From positions 1,860,001 through 1,924,000 of the forward strand of contig NZ_CP162023.1 of NCBI RefSeq assembly GCF_041320275.1: a DNA stretch of 64,000 nt, given 5' to 3'. The notes beneath the pieces are model-generated. The model saw only the letters and a program-made list of their open reading frames with translations. It was not told the DNA's origin and did not search any database. Below, piece by piece: positions 36,344-45,367 of this stretch (positions are counted from its first letter, which is position 1; the number at the start of each line of letters is the position of its first letter). This stretch comes from Mumia sp. Pv4-285. GTDB lineage: Bacteria > Actinomycetota > Actinomycetes > Propionibacteriales > Nocardioidaceae. Both the position numbers and the translations under genes were made by a program.

Positions 36344-37087
36344 GTGTTCGCGTTCCACGAGTCGCTGGCACGCGTCGACCTCGCCTTCACCGACCGCCAC
36401 GGCGGGGAGAGCACCGGACCGTGGTCCGCGCTCAACCTCGCCGCCGGCAACGGCGACGACCCGGACACCGTCGAGCGCAACCTGCACCTCGCCGTGCAGG
36501 CGCTCGGCGGTGACCCCCGGCGTACGCATCTCGCCCGCCAGGTCCACGGTCGCGACGTCCACGTGGTGAACGGCGACGCCGCTCCTGCGGTCCCGCCGCC
36601 CGAGGCGGACGCGATGGTGACGGCGGAGCCAGGAGCGGTCCTGGTCGTCCGGGTCGCCGACTGCGTCCCGATCGTGCTCGCCGACGACCGGGCCGGCGTC
36701 GTCGGCGTCGTCCACGCGGGCCGCCTGGGCGTCGTCGCCGACGTCGCCACGGCCGCCGTCGACGCGATGCGGTCCCTCGGTGCCGGCGACGTCCGAGGCT
36801 GGATCGGGCCCCGGGCGTGCGAACGCTGCTACGAGGTGCCCGAGGACATGCGCGCCGCGGTGGCGCAGGAGGTGCCGCCCACCTGGTCGACCACCTCCTG
36901 GGACACGCCAGCGCTCGACCTCGCGGCCGGCGTCGCCAGCCAGCTCGAGGCCTCGGGCGTGCTGGTCCACGATCTCGCGGACGACCTGCACGTCTGCACG
37001 ATCGAGGGCGAGGACGACTACTTCTCCTATCGGCGTCAAGGGGAGCGGTCCGGTCGTCTCGGGGCCCTCGTGCACGTGCGAGGCTGA
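36344..37087 (+). CDS. pgeF: Peptidoglycan editing factor / YfiH-family multicopper-like protein
   Basis: 247-residue member of the YfiH/PgeF (laccase-domain, CNF1-like) family. E. coli PgeF corrects mis-incorporated L-Ser in precursors. Metal-site residues: ARQVHGRDV (His), VRVADCVPIVLAD (Cys) and VVHAGRLGVV (His); the usual HAGWRG is HAGRLG here, and the C-terminus has CTIEGEDDYFSYRRQG. GTG start immediately follows the ftsZ stop. Conserved next to ftsZ in actinobacteria. Confidence 0.9.
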   Translation: MFAFHESLARVDLAFTDRHGGESTGPWSALNLAAGNGDDPDTVERNLHLAVQALGGDPRRTHLARQVHGRDVHVVNGDAAPAVPPPEADAMVTAEPGAVLVVRVADCVPIVLADDRAGVVGVVHAGRLGVVADVATAAVDAMRSLGAGDVRGWIGPRACERCYEVPEDMRAAVAQEVPPTWSTTSWDTPALDLAAGVASQLEASGVLVHDLADDLHVCTIEGEDDYFSYRRQGERSGRLGALVHVRG

Positions 37088-37091
37088 GCCC

Positions 37092-37814
37092 GTGGAGACC
37101 ACCAGCGCGCGACACGACGAGCTCGCGCACAACCTCGCCGAGGTCCGCCGCCGCATCGCGGACGCCGCCGGCGCCGCCGACCGCGCTCCGGAGGACGTCC
37201 GCCTCGTCGTCGTCACCAAGACGTACCCGGCGTCGGACGTCGTGGCGCTGGCCGAGCTCGGAGTCACCGACGTCGGCGAGAACCGGCACCCCGAGGCGGC
37301 GCGCAAGCGCGAAGAGGCCGGTGCCCCTGCGGCCGTTCTCACGTGGCACTTCGTCGGCGGGCTCCAGACCAACAAGGCGGCGGCCGTCGCTCGCTACGCG
37401 GACGTCGTCCACTCGGTCGACCGGCCGCGCCTGGTCGACGCCCTCGACCGCGGTGCGCAAGCGGCGGGGCGCCGGCTCGAGGTGCTCGTCCAGGTCAACC
37501 TCGAGGGGCACGACGACGATCCCGGCGGGAGGGCCGGCGCGTCGCCGGCCGACGTGCTCGCGCTCGCCGACCGCATCGCTGCCACGGGCGCGCTGACGCT
37601 GAGGGGAGTCATGGCCGTCGCGCCACTGGCGGTGGACCCCGACGACGCCTTCGCCCGGCTCGCCGAGATCGCGGCCAGCGTCGCCGCCGCCCACCCCGGC
37701 GCCACGGCGATCTCGGCTGGGATGAGCGGCGACCTGGAAGCAGCCGTCAAGCACGGCGCGACACACGTACGGATTGGGCGTTCGGTGCTCGGAGAGCGCC
37801 CTCCGCTCGGGTAG
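37092..37814 (+). CDS. yggS: YggS-family PLP homeostasis protein
   Basis: 240-residue alanine-racemase-like TIM-barrel PLP-binding protein. [12 protein letters not shown] contains the PLP Lys, followed by [33 protein letters not shown] and the C-terminal [27 protein letters not shown]. Single-domain, without racemase activity in characterised members; regulates free PLP and amino-acid pools. GTG at 37092, 4 nt after the pgeF stop. Standard neighbour of sepF. Confidence 0.94.
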   Translation: METTSARHDELAHNLAEVRRRIADAAGAADRAPEDVRLVVVTKTYPASDVVALAELGVTDVGENRHPEAARKREEAGAPAAVLTWHFVGGLQTNKAAAVARYADVVHSVDRPRLVDALDRGAQAAGRRLEVLVQVNLEGHDDDPGGRAGASPADVLALADRIAATGALTLRGVMAVAPLAVDPDDAFARLAEIAASVAAAHPGATAISAGMSGDLEAAVKHGATHVRIGRSVLGERPPLG

Positions 37815-37817
37815 GTT
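37812..37817 (+). promoter_or_regulatory. Candidate -10 box for sepF
   Basis: TAGGTT at the end of yggS, about 65 nt before the sepF ATG. Confidence 0.35.
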
Positions 37818-37881
37818 GAGTGCGACGGCGAGCCCGCCGTCCACCGTTCGAAGATGCACCGTGGTTCAGGGAGGTCAGGCG

Positions 37882-38376
37882 ATGGCTGGCGCGATGCGCA
37901 AGATGGGTGAGTACCTCGGCCTCGTCGAGCAGTCGGGTGAGTTCGACGACTACGACGACTACGAGTCCGAGCCGGAGGCTGCCCGTCGCCCCGCAAGACC
38001 CGCCGTGCGTGAGGCCGAGCCGCGCCCCGTCGCGCGCATCGACGACCGACGTCGTCCGTCGACGACGCCGACCGTCGCCGCGGTGCCGGCGACCGAGCTC
38101 ACCCGGATCACGACGCTCCATCCACGGACCTACAACGAGGCCCGCACGATCGGCGAGCACTTCCGCGAGGGCACGCCGGTCATCATGAACCTCACCGAGA
38201 TGGACGACAACGACGCGAAGCGTCTCGTCGACTTCGCCGCCGGGCTCATCTTCGCCGTGTACGGGTCGATCGAGAGGATCACCAACAAGGTGTTCCTGCT
38301 GTCGCCTCCGAACGTCACCGTCACTGCGGAGGACCGTCAGCGTCTTGCCCAGGGCGGGTTCTTCAACCAGAGCTGA
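37882..38376 (+). CDS. sepF: Cell division protein SepF
   Basis: 164-residue Z-ring membrane anchor. N-terminal amphipathic helix region ([12 protein letters not shown]), an acidic/variable linker (about 20-75), then the SepF core: [39 protein letters not shown] and [15 protein letters not shown] at 37882 follows AGGGAGGT. It binds the FtsZ C-terminal peptide; in actinobacteria it replaces FtsA/ZipA. Confidence 0.96.
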   Translation: MAGAMRKMGEYLGLVEQSGEFDDYDDYESEPEAARRPARPAVREAEPRPVARIDDRRRPSTTPTVAAVPATELTRITTLHPRTYNEARTIGEHFREGTPVIMNLTEMDDNDAKRLVDFAAGLIFAVYGSIERITNKVFLLSPPNVTVTAEDRQRLAQGGFFNQS

Positions 38377-38395
38377 CTAGGACACACTGACGTTC

Positions 38396-38695
38396 ATGGT
38401 CCTCGCCGGTGAAATCATCAGTTTCGTCCTGTGGGTGTGCATCCTGCTTCTGATCGCGCGGTTCGTCATCGACTGGGTCCAGGTGCTGTCGCGCTCGTGG
38501 CAGCCGAAGGGGTTCATCCTCGTGATCTGCGAGGCCATCTACTCGGTGACCGACCCGCCGCTCCGGGCGGTGCGCCGGGTCATCCCGCCGGTGCGCTTCG
38601 GGGGGATGGCGCTCGACCTGTCTCCGATGGTTCTGCTGATCGGTCTCTACCTCCTTCAGATCGTGAACCAGCAGATCTTTTTCAGATCGTTGTAA
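38396..38695 (+). CDS. YggT family membrane protein
   Basis: 99-residue protein with two transmembrane helices (about 7-26 and 78-95) and the family stretch EAIYSVTDPPLRAVRRVIPPVRFGGMALDLSPMVLLIG. Conserved between sepF and divIVA; exact role unknown, possibly membrane organisation around the divisome. The ATG at 38396 has no Shine-Dalgarno; CACACT lies 7 nt upstream, a weak form of the local leaderless box. Confidence 0.93.
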   Translation: MVLAGEIISFVLWVCILLLIARFVIDWVQVLSRSWQPKGFILVICEAIYSVTDPPLRAVRRVIPPVRFGGMALDLSPMVLLIGLYLLQIVNQQIFFRSL

Positions 38696-38769
38696 CTCTT
38701 CAGCCTGCTCGTGACGCCCACTAGGGTGAGCAGTGGCGGGGTGCCTCGTGCGGGGTTTCTCCGACCGAG

Positions 38770-38775
38770 TACCGT
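38770..38775 (+). promoter_or_regulatory. Candidate -10 box of wag31
   Basis: TACCGT about 40 nt before the wag31 ATG. A second box, TAGGGT (38722-38727), could give a longer leader. Confidence 0.4.
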
Positions 38776-38815
38776 TGTCAGGAATGTCCGAGAAACATGA
38801 CCCCGAGGTGAGAGC

Positions 38816-39589
38816 ATGCCGTTGACGCCAGAGGACGTGCGGAACAAGCGATTTACCCCGGTCCGCCTTCGCGAGGGCTACGACATGGGTGAGGTCGACC
38901 AGTTCCTCGACGAGGTCGAAGCCGAGCTCGAGCGTCTGACCCTGGAGAACGAGGACCTGCGCAGCAAGCTTTCCGCAGCGTCGTCGTCCGGCTCGTCGAC
39001 CTCGTCGTTCGACACGTTCCGCGCTCCGGCGCCCCCGCCGATCGTGCAGCAGCAGGCGCCCCCGGCGCCTCCCGTGCCGGCCGCCCCGGCTCCCGTGACG
39101 TCGTCCGTGGGCGACGCCTCGAGCGCCGCTGCGCGACTGCTCGAGATCGCGACGCACAACGCCGACGAGCTCGTCGACGCGGCGAAGAACGAGGCCGACC
39201 GCATCCTCGGTGAGGCCCGTACGAAGGCCGACCGTGTCGAGAACGAGGCGCGCGGCAAGGCCGAGCGCCTCGAGAGCGAGGCGCGGATGCGCGCCCAGAA
39301 GCTCGATGCCGAGACCGCCGAGCGCCGCCAGCAGGCCTTCGGCACGATCGAGAAGGAGCGCGACGACCTCAACCGCGAGGTCGAGCGTCTGCGCACCTTC
39401 GAGCGCGAGTACCGAAGCCGCCTCAAGAACTACTTCCAGGCGCAGCTCTCGCACCTCGAGGGCGAGCAGTCGGTCGCGGCCACGCTGCCGACCTCGTCGC
39501 CGGCTCCCGCTGCGGTGCACACCTCGGCTCCCGAGCACGCCCCGCGCCGCCTCAAGTCGCTGTTCGGCGACGACGACGTGCGCTCCTGA
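38816..39589 (+). CDS. wag31: Polar growth protein DivIVA/Wag31
   Basis: 257-residue DivIVA homologue. N-terminal membrane-binding domain MPLTPEDVRNKRFTPVRLREGYDMGEVDQFLDEVEAEL (1-38), a coiled coil, a Pro/Ala/Ser-rich linker (about 55-105) and a long second coiled coil (about 105-220) with repeated EARxKAxRxExEA heptads. Organises tip growth and septal sites. ATG follows GAGGTGAGAGC. Last gene of the dcw cluster, terminated by a strong hairpin. Confidence 0.97.
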   Translation: MPLTPEDVRNKRFTPVRLREGYDMGEVDQFLDEVEAELERLTLENEDLRSKLSAASSSGSSTSSFDTFRAPAPPPIVQQQAPPAPPVPAAPAPVTSSVGDASSAAARLLEIATHNADELVDAAKNEADRILGEARTKADRVENEARGKAERLESEARMRAQKLDAETAERRQQAFGTIEKERDDLNREVERLRTFEREYRSRLKNYFQAQLSHLEGEQSVAATLPTSSPAPAAVHTSAPEHAPRRLKSLFGDDDVRS

Positions 39590-39612
39590 TCCACCGGGTC
39601 GCCCCCTCGTTC

Positions 39613-39650
39613 GAAGGCCCCTTCCGACCATGGTCGGAGAAGGGGCCTTC
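39613..39650. terminator. Bidirectional hairpin terminator after wag31
   Basis: A near-complete inverted repeat: GAAGGCCCCTTC at 39613-39624 pairs with GAAGGGGCCTTC at 39639-39650, and CGACCATGGTCG fills the middle as further stem. It sits between wag31 and the convergent GNAT gene and can serve both strands. Confidence 0.85.
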
Positions 39651-39684
39651 GGCCATTTCCAGCGGCGGTGAGACAGCGCGCAGC

Positions 39685-40257
39685 TCAGCCGTCGGCCTCG
39701 ATGCGAGCGACCAGCTCAGGATCGCGCAGCCCGACGCAGTCGAGTGCCCAGAAGGGGTCCGGGTAGACGACGGTGCCGGAGATCGACTCGTCGTAGGCGG
39801 GTAGCCGGGCGACCTGGAAGGCCGGTGCGGGGATCCGCGCCGAGGGCCGCTGAAGGCCGAGCAGGTCGGCACGCTCGAACCCGCGCGCCCCGTAGTAGCG
39901 CGGTGAGCCCTCCACCACGACCAGCGGCCAGCGCACCCGGCGCGCCTCGGTGACCGCCCGCTCCAGGAGCGCCGTGCCGAGGCCCGCACCCTGGTGGTCC
40001 GGTCGGACCGAGAGCGGGGACAGCACCCCCACCTCGACGAGCCGGTCCGGGGCGTCGATCCAGCCGCGGGTCACCATGACGTGCCCGACCACCTCGCCGC
40101 GGTCGACGGCGACGAGCGCGAGGTCACCCCGGTAGGCCGACGACGCCCGCAGCGCCTCGACGAGGTCGACGACGACCTTCTCGTCGGCGCCGAAGGCGGC
40201 CAGGACCACCTCGGCCACGGGACCGGTGTCGTGGTCCGCCTCAGGACGGATCTCCAC
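39685..40257 (-). CDS. GNAT family N-acetyltransferase
   Basis: 190-residue acetyltransferase of the YhbS-like group. The acetyl-CoA pyrophosphate loop is VRPDHQGAGLGTALLERAV, followed by VVVEGSPRYYGARGFERAD. The substrate is unknown. The GTG start is 7 nt after the ileS stop, so it is in the ileS transcription unit and would also be subject to the T-box if transcription is affected. The C-terminus (VVYPDPFWALDC) matches COG3153-like proteins. Confidence 0.9.
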   Translation of the reverse strand: MEIRPEADHDTGPVAEVVLAAFGADEKVVVDLVEALRASSAYRGDLALVAVDRGEVVGHVMVTRGWIDAPDRLVEVGVLSPLSVRPDHQGAGLGTALLERAVTEARRVRWPLVVVEGSPRYYGARGFERADLLGLQRPSARIPAPAFQVARLPAYDESISGTVVYPDPFWALDCVGLRDPELVARIEADG

Positions 40258-40264
40258 TGCCGCC

Positions 40265-43200
40265 TCAGGCCTTCACGAGCGAGACGGCGACGCCCAGGTC
40301 GTCGTCGCTGGCCTGGTGGGCGTCCGGCAGCGCCGGGGCCTCGCCGATCTCTACCGCGAGCACCTCGTCGGCGATCGTCGACGCGTGGGCGCGGACGGCG
40401 TCGGCGGCCTGCCCCGCGGCCGACCAGGTCACGCGGATCCGGTCGGTCACCTGCAGTCCGGCGTTCTTCCGGGCCTCCTGGAGCATGCGGACGACCTCGC
40501 GGGCGATGCCGGCCTGGACCAGCGCCTCGTCCAGGTCGAGGTCGAGGGCAACCGTCTCGCCCTGGTCGTTGACGACGGCCCAGCCTTCGCGCGGTCGCTC
40601 GGACACGATGACGTCGTCCGCACCCACCTCGACGGTCTCGCCCTCGACGGTCACGGCGTACGAGCCGCCGTCGGCGACAGCCGCGGCCAGCGCTGCGGCG
40701 TCGGCCTCCGCGACGGCGGCAGCGACCTTCGGGGTCTGCTTGCCGAACCGCTTGCCGAGACTGCGGAAGTTGCCCTTCGCGGAGTGCTCGACGAGGTCGC
40801 CGGACGCGCCGGCGAGAGACTCGAGCGTGCCCACGTTCAGCTCGTCGGCGACCTCGGCGCGGAGCTCGTCGCCCAGCCGCTCCCAGGCGCGGGAGGGCAC
40901 GAGGGCGCGACGCAGCGGCTGGCGCGTACGGACCTTCGCCTCGGCACGTGCGGCTCGGCCCAGCTCGGTGATCCGCCGCGCGAGCGCGACCTGGTCGTCG
41001 AGACCCTCGACGACCAGGGTCTCGTCGGCGACGGGCCACGAGGCCAGGTGCACGGACTCGGCGGCGTCGGGAACAGTCGGTCGGACCACGTCCTGCCAGA
41101 CCCGCTCGGTGATGAACGGGGTCAGCGGGGCCATCAGGCGGGTGACTGCGTCCAACGTGTCGTGCAGGGTCGCGAGCGCAGCGGGATCGCCGTTCCAGAA
41201 CCGACGCCGCGAGCGGCGGACGTACCAGTTGGAGAGGTCGTCGACGAACTGCGCGAGCAGGGCACCGGCGCGCTGCGTGTCGAACTTCTCGAGGCAGGCC
41301 GTCACGTCCGCCACGAGCTCCTGCGTCCGGGACGCGAGCCAGCGGTCCAGCACCGGGCGTTCGGCCACCGGCGGCGCACCGTCAGCGGGCGACCAGCCCG
41401 CGGTACGGGCGTACAGGACGTGGAAGGCCACCGTGTTCCAGTACGTGAGCAGCACCTTCCGGACGATCTCCTGGAGGGCCTGGTGACCGACGCGCCGTGC
41501 CTGCCACGGTGAGCCCGAGCACGCCATGAACCAGCGCACGGCATCGGCGCCGTGCTCGTCCATCAGGGGCACCGGCAGCAGGATGTTGCCGAGGTGCTTG
41601 GACATCTTGCGTCCGTCCTCGGCGAGGATGTGGCCGAGGCAGACGACGTTCTCGTACGAGCTCTTGTCGAAGACCAGCGTCGAGACCGCCATTAGCGAGT
41701 AGAACCATCCGCGGGTCTGGTCGATCGCCTCGCAGATGTACTGCGCCGGGAACGCCCGCTCGAACTTCTCCGCTGAGCCCTCCACGTGCGGGTAGCCCCA
41801 CTGCGCGAACGGCATCGAGCCCGAGTCGAACCAGGCGTCGATGACCTCGGGGACGCGCCGGTAGGTGCCGTCCTCACCGTCGCGCGTGAAGGTGACGTCG
41901 TCGATGTACGGGCGGTGCGGATCGAGGCCGGACAGGTCATGGCCGACCAGCTCGGACAGCTCCGCCAGCGAGCCGATGCACACGACCTTGCTCGGGTCGG
42001 CGTCGTTGCGCCAGATCGGCAGGGGAGTGCCCCAGAAGCGGTTGCGCGACAGCGCCCAGTCGACGTTGTTGCGCAGCCAGTCGCCGTAGCGGCCCCACTG
42101 GATCGTCTCGGGGTACCAGCCGGTCTGCTCGTTCTCGCGCAGGAGTGCGTCCTTCGCGGCCGTCGTCCGGACGTACCAGGCGGGGGAGGCGTAGTACATC
42201 AGCGCCGTGTGGCACCGCCAGCAGTGCGGGTAGGCGTGCTCGTACGGCACGTGGCGGAAGAGCAGCCCACGCTCGTCGAGGTCGGCGACGAGGGTGGCGT
42301 CGGCCTTCTTGAAGAACGCGCCGCCCACGAGATCGAGATCGCCCTCGAAGTGGCCGGTGGTGTCGATCGGGTTGACCATCGCCACGCCGTTGCGGCGACC
42401 GGACAGGAAGTCGTCGGCACCGAAGGCGGGCGCCTGGTGGACGAGGCCCGAGCCGTCGTCGGTGGTGACGTAGTCCTCGGTGACGACGTAGTGCGCGTTC
42501 TCGTCGGGCCAGGTCACCAGCCCGAAAGGACGCTCGTACGTCCAGCCCGCGAGGGCGGAGCCCTCGAACCTGGCGTCGATCGTCCACCCCTCGCCGAGCG
42601 CCTTGTCGACCAGCGGCTCGGCGACGACCAGGGTCTCCGTGCCGTTGCTCGCGGCGACGTACGTGACGTCCGCCTTGGCGGCGACGAGGGCGTTGGAGAC
42701 CAGCGTCCACGGCGTCGTCGTCCACACGAGCAGGGAGGCCTCACCGGCCAGCGGACCGGACGTCAGCGGGAACCGGACGAAGACCGACGGGTCGACGACG
42801 GTCTCGTAGCCCTGGGCGACCTCGTGGTCGGAGAGCCCGGTGCCGCACCGCGGACAGTACGGGGCGACGCGGTAGTCCTCGCTGAGCAGACCCTTCTCGA
42901 AGATCTGCTGGAGCGCCCACCACACGCTCTCGACGTACGAGGTGTCCATCGTGCGGTACGGGTCGTCGGTGTCGACCCAGTAGCCCATCCGCTCGGTCAT
43001 CTCCTCGAAGAGACCGACGTTGCGCAGCACCGCCTCACGGCACTTCGCGTTGAACTCGGCGATGCCGTACGCCTCGATGTCGGGCTTGCCGTTGAAGCCG
43101 AGCTCCTTCTCGACGGCGATCTCGACCGGGAGCCCGTGGCAGTCCCACCCGCCCTTGCGCTCGACGAGGTAGCCCTGCATCGTGCGGAAGCGCGGGAAGA

Positions 43201-43408
43201 CGTCCTTGAAGACGCGGGCTTCGACGTGGTGCACGCCGGGGGTGCCGTTCGCGGTCGGCGGGCCCTCGTAGAAGGTCCAGCGTGGAGCGCCTTCGCGCTG
43301 CTCGAGGGACTTGTCGAACGTGCCCTGGCTCTCCCAGAGCGCGATCACGTCACGTTCCGTCGCGGGCAGGTCCACGTGGGCAGGAACGGGGTGGTACGAG
43401 GCGGTCAC
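40265..43408 (-). CDS. ileS: Isoleucyl-tRNA synthetase, IleRS2-like with GXHH active-site motif
   Basis: Charges tRNA-Ile. About 1047 residues with a long C-terminal region, the eukaryote-like IleRS type. The class I signature, normally HxGH, reads GVHH at residues 58-61 (PGVHHVEARVFKD); KMSKH follows in GRKMSKHLGN. Zn-like and editing (CP1) regions are present. A swapped GXHH motif has been reported to give mupirocin hyper-resistance in some IleRS2 enzymes. Start: GTG 43408 has GGAGG six nt upstream, whereas ATG 43414 abuts that GGAGG directly; either is possible. The T-box leader precedes it. Confidence 0.95.
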   Translation of the reverse strand: MTASYHPVPAHVDLPATERDVIALWESQGTFDKSLEQREGAPRWTFYEGPPTANGTPGVHHVEARVFKDVFPRFRTMQGYLVERKGGWDCHGLPVEIAVEKELGFNGKPDIEAYGIAEFNAKCREAVLRNVGLFEEMTERMGYWVDTDDPYRTMDTSYVESVWWALQQIFEKGLLSEDYRVAPYCPRCGTGLSDHEVAQGYETVVDPSVFVRFPLTSGPLAGEASLLVWTTTPWTLVSNALVAAKADVTYVAASNGTETLVVAEPLVDKALGEGWTIDARFEGSALAGWTYERPFGLVTWPDENAHYVVTEDYVTTDDGSGLVHQAPAFGADDFLSGRRNGVAMVNPIDTTGHFEGDLDLVGGAFFKKADATLVADLDERGLLFRHVPYEHAYPHCWRCHTALMYYASPAWYVRTTAAKDALLRENEQTGWYPETIQWGRYGDWLRNNVDWALSRNRFWGTPLPIWRNDADPSKVVCIGSLAELSELVGHDLSGLDPHRPYIDDVTFTRDGEDGTYRRVPEVIDAWFDSGSMPFAQWGYPHVEGSAEKFERAFPAQYICEAIDQTRGWFYSLMAVSTLVFDKSSYENVVCLGHILAEDGRKMSKHLGNILLPVPLMDEHGADAVRWFMACSGSPWQARRVGHQALQEIVRKVLLTYWNTVAFHVLYARTAGWSPADGAPPVAERPVLDRWLASRTQELVADVTACLEKFDTQRAGALLAQFVDDLSNWYVRRSRRRFWNGDPAALATLHDTLDAVTRLMAPLTPFITERVWQDVVRPTVPDAAESVHLASWPVADETLVVEGLDDQVALARRITELGRAARAEAKVRTRQPLRRALVPSRAWERLGDELRAEVADELNVGTLESLAGASGDLVEHSAKGNFRSLGKRFGKQTPKVAAAVAEADAAALAAAVADGGSYAVTVEGETVEVGADDVIVSERPREGWAVVNDQGETVALDLDLDEALVQAGIAREVVRMLQEARKNAGLQVTDRIRVTWSAAGQAADAVRAHASTIADEVLAVEIGEAPALPDAHQASDDDLGVAVSLVKA

Positions 43409-43668
43409 GGTCATCCTCCGACAAGTCACGAAGCTCGGCTTGACGAAGGGACGAGGCGTCGTGCCCCGCGGTACCACCCTTCTTGGCGGACGCATCGTCC
43501 ACCCACTCTTGTCCGCCGCGCGCGGGTCTAGTGGTCGCTGGTGAGCGACGTTCTTCCGGCAGCTCCGGGGTGATACGGCGCCGCGCCGTGCTCCGGGCTC
43601 ACACCGTCCCCGGATCGCTCACGCACAGGATGTCGCAACGCCGCGCGTCCCCATCGACGCCTGCGGCT
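43409..43668 (-). promoter_or_regulatory. ileS T-box leader (tRNA-Ile riboswitch)
   Basis: On the minus strand the canonical T-box sequence AAGGGTGGTACCGCGG occupies 43481-43466. Upstream, stem III is 43517-43511 paired with 43491-43485 (seven pairs). A short stem I pairs 43613-43608 with 43570-43565, then an apical hairpin 43589-43584/43580-43575; between apical and lower stem on the 3' side is ATCA, i.e. an AUC (Ile) specifier (43574-43572) followed by the usual purine. The short stem I and closeness to the start fit translational control, as in other actinobacterial ileS T-boxes. Confidence 0.92.
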
Positions 43669-43674
43669 CACTGA

Positions 43675-43680
43675 AGTCTA
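43675..43680 (-). promoter_or_regulatory. -10 box of the ileS T-box promoter
   Basis: TAGACT on the minus strand, placing the transcript start near 43668, just before stem I. No clear -35. Confidence 0.55.
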
Positions 43681-43761
43681 GTGCAGGCGGCATGACGCGG
43701 CTGACGCGACGGCTCCGAGCCAGCAGGAACCTCGCTGTGTCGCGACACGCAACAAATCGGC

Positions 43762-43790
43762 TTGTGAAGGTCTCGGAGCGCGCCTACAGT
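43762..43790 (+). promoter_or_regulatory. Promoter of the dksA/traR-like gene
   Basis: -35 TTGTGA (43762-43767), 17-bp spacer and -10 TACAGT (43785-43790), giving a leader of about 75 nt with GAGGGG before the ATG. Confidence 0.6.
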
Positions 43791-43871
43791 TCGGGCACGA
43801 TGCCACAACGGGGCGATCCAGGGTGATCGCCTCGTCCCGTGGCATCTCGCGCACATCGAGGGGGCTCAGAG

Positions 43872-44810
43872 ATGGCGGGCACGACGAAGACACGCAAGGC
43901 GAGCGCTGTCACGCGTGGCGCTGCGGCCATCAAGGTCGCGGCCCGCAAGGTCGGCAGCACGGCCAAGAAGGCGACGCCGGCCAAGAAGGCGGCCGCGAAG
44001 AAGGCGACGCCGGCGAAGAAGACGGCCGCGAAGCGGGCGACGCCCCCGAAGAAGGCGACGCCCGCGAAGAAGACCGCGGCGAAGAAGGCCTCGCCGGCTA
44101 AGAAGACGGCCGCGAAGAAGACCGCGGCGAAGAAGACCGCGGCGAAGAAGACCGTGGCGAAGAAGGCCTCGCCGGCCAAGAAGGCGACGCCGGCCAAGAA
44201 GACGGCCGCGAAGAAGGCGACGCCCGCGAAGAAGACCGTGGCGAAGAAGGCGACGCCCGCGAAGAAGACCGCGGCGAAGAAGACAGCAGCGCCGGCCAAG
44301 AAGACCGCAGTCAAGAAGACAGCGGCGAAGAAGAGCCCGCCCGCCAAGAAGACGGCGGCGAAGAAGTCCCGGACGACAGGAGCGAAGAGAACTGTGACAA
44401 ATCCCACGACGACGGTCGACACGCTGGCCGTCAAGCCCGACGAGGACGCCTGGACCACCGCGGAGATCGACGAGGTCCGTGCAGAGCTCACGGCCGACCG
44501 CACCCGGCTGCTCGACGAGATCGGGATCGCCGAGCGTGGCCTCGCCGACCTGCTCAGCGGCGGTGTCGACGGTGCCGGCAACGACCAGGCCGACGTGGGG
44601 TCCAACTCGCTCGAGCGCGACGCCGAGATGTCGCTGGTCGCCAACCACCGCGACCTTCTTCTCCAGGTCGAGAAGGCGCTCTCCCGGATCGACGCGGGCA
44701 CCTACGGCAACTGCGAGAACTGCGGTGAGCCGATCGGGAAGATGCGGCTGATGGCGTTCCCGCGTGCGACACTGTGCATGACATGCAAGCAACGCGAGGA
44801 ACGTCGCTGA
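43872..44810 (+). CDS. DksA/TraR zinc-finger protein with histone H1-like lysine-rich tail
   Basis: 312 residues in two unlike halves. Residues about 20-175 are almost only Lys, Ala, Pro and Thr in repeating AKKTAAKKATPAKK-like units, resembling H1-type bacterial nucleoid proteins. Residues about 195-312 form a DksA/TraR module: a coiled-coil hairpin (VRAELTADRTRLLDEIGIAERGLADL, DNQADVGSNSLERDAEM-like) and a four-Cys zinc finger C281/C284/C302/C305. It could bind both DNA and RNA polymerase. The ATG at 43872 follows GAGGGG; an in-frame ATG 33 nt upstream is less likely. It overlaps lspA by about 28 nt. Confidence 0.9.
   Translation: MAGTTKTRKASAVTRGAAAIKVAARKVGSTAKKATPAKKAAAKKATPAKKTAAKRATPPKKATPAKKTAAKKASPAKKTAAKKTAAKKTAAKKTVAKKASPAKKATPAKKTAAKKATPAKKTVAKKATPAKKTAAKKTAAPAKKTAVKKTAAKKSPPAKKTAAKKSRTTGAKRTVTNPTTTVDTLAVKPDEDAWTTAEIDEVRAELTADRTRLLDEIGIAERGLADLLSGGVDGAGNDQADVGSNSLERDAEMSLVANHRDLLLQVEKALSRIDAGTYGNCENCGEPIGKMRLMAFPRATLCMTCKQREERR
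43959..44367 (+). repeat. Degenerate in-frame repeats encoding Lys/Ala/Pro motifs
   Basis: About 400 bp of repeated AAGAAGRCSGCSGCGAAG and ACGCCSGCSAAGAAG units coding the basic tail of the DksA-like protein. Variable repeat number between strains would be expected. Confidence 0.8.
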
Positions 44811-45367
44811 CCCCCGACGACGACACCAACCCGCCTACGGCACGATCCCGACGGATCGTGCTGTTCGCCGCTGTGGCCGTTGTCGGTTATCTCACCGACC
44901 TCATCACCAAGATCCTGGCCGTGGCGCGTCTCGAGGACGCCGATCCGGTCGTCGTCATCCCGCACGTGCTCCACCTGACGTTCGTCCGCAACGCCGGTGC
45001 CGCGTTCGGGATGGCGACGGGCTTCACGATCGTGCTGACCGTGGTCGCGGTCACGGTCTGCGTCGTCGTCATCCGGATGGCACGCCAGCTCCGTGACCCC
45101 GTGTGGGCCGTCGGGCTCGGCATGCTGCTGGCGGGAGCGCTCGGCAACCTGACCGACCGGATCTTCCGGGAGCCGTCGGTGCTGCAGGGGCACGTCGTCG
45201 ACTTCCTCCAGTTCCCGGACTGGCCGCCGAACTGGCCGGTCTTCAACGTCGCCGACATCATGATCAACGTCGCCGCCGTCATCATCGTGGTCCAGACGGT
45301 CCGCGGCGTCGGACTCGACGGGACGAAGGCCGACAAGAAGTCGGACCCCGACCCGGACACGGCATGA
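44783..45367 (+). CDS. lspA: Lipoprotein signal peptidase
   Basis: 194-residue membrane aspartic protease that cleaves prolipoprotein signal peptides. Four transmembrane helices; [34 protein letters not shown] (catalytic Asp) and [15 protein letters not shown] (second Asp). The start is uncertain: ATG 44783 lies within the end of the preceding gene and lacks a Shine-Dalgarno, and a later start near 44807 has GAGGAACG upstream but would need CTG. ATGA overlap with rluD. Confidence 0.93.
   Translation: MQATRGTSLTPDDDTNPPTARSRRIVLFAAVAVVGYLTDLITKILAVARLEDADPVVVIPHVLHLTFVRNAGAAFGMATGFTIVLTVVAVTVCVVVIRMARQLRDPVWAVGLGMLLAGALGNLTDRIFREPSVLQGHVVDFLQFPDWPPNWPVFNVADIMINVAAVIIVVQTVRGVGLDGTKADKKSDPDPDTA

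Noticed and set aside
43959-44367. Possible CRISPR-like or tandem repeat array
   Set aside because: The repeats have no constant spacers and are in-frame codons for Lys/Ala/Pro motifs of the DksA-like protein.
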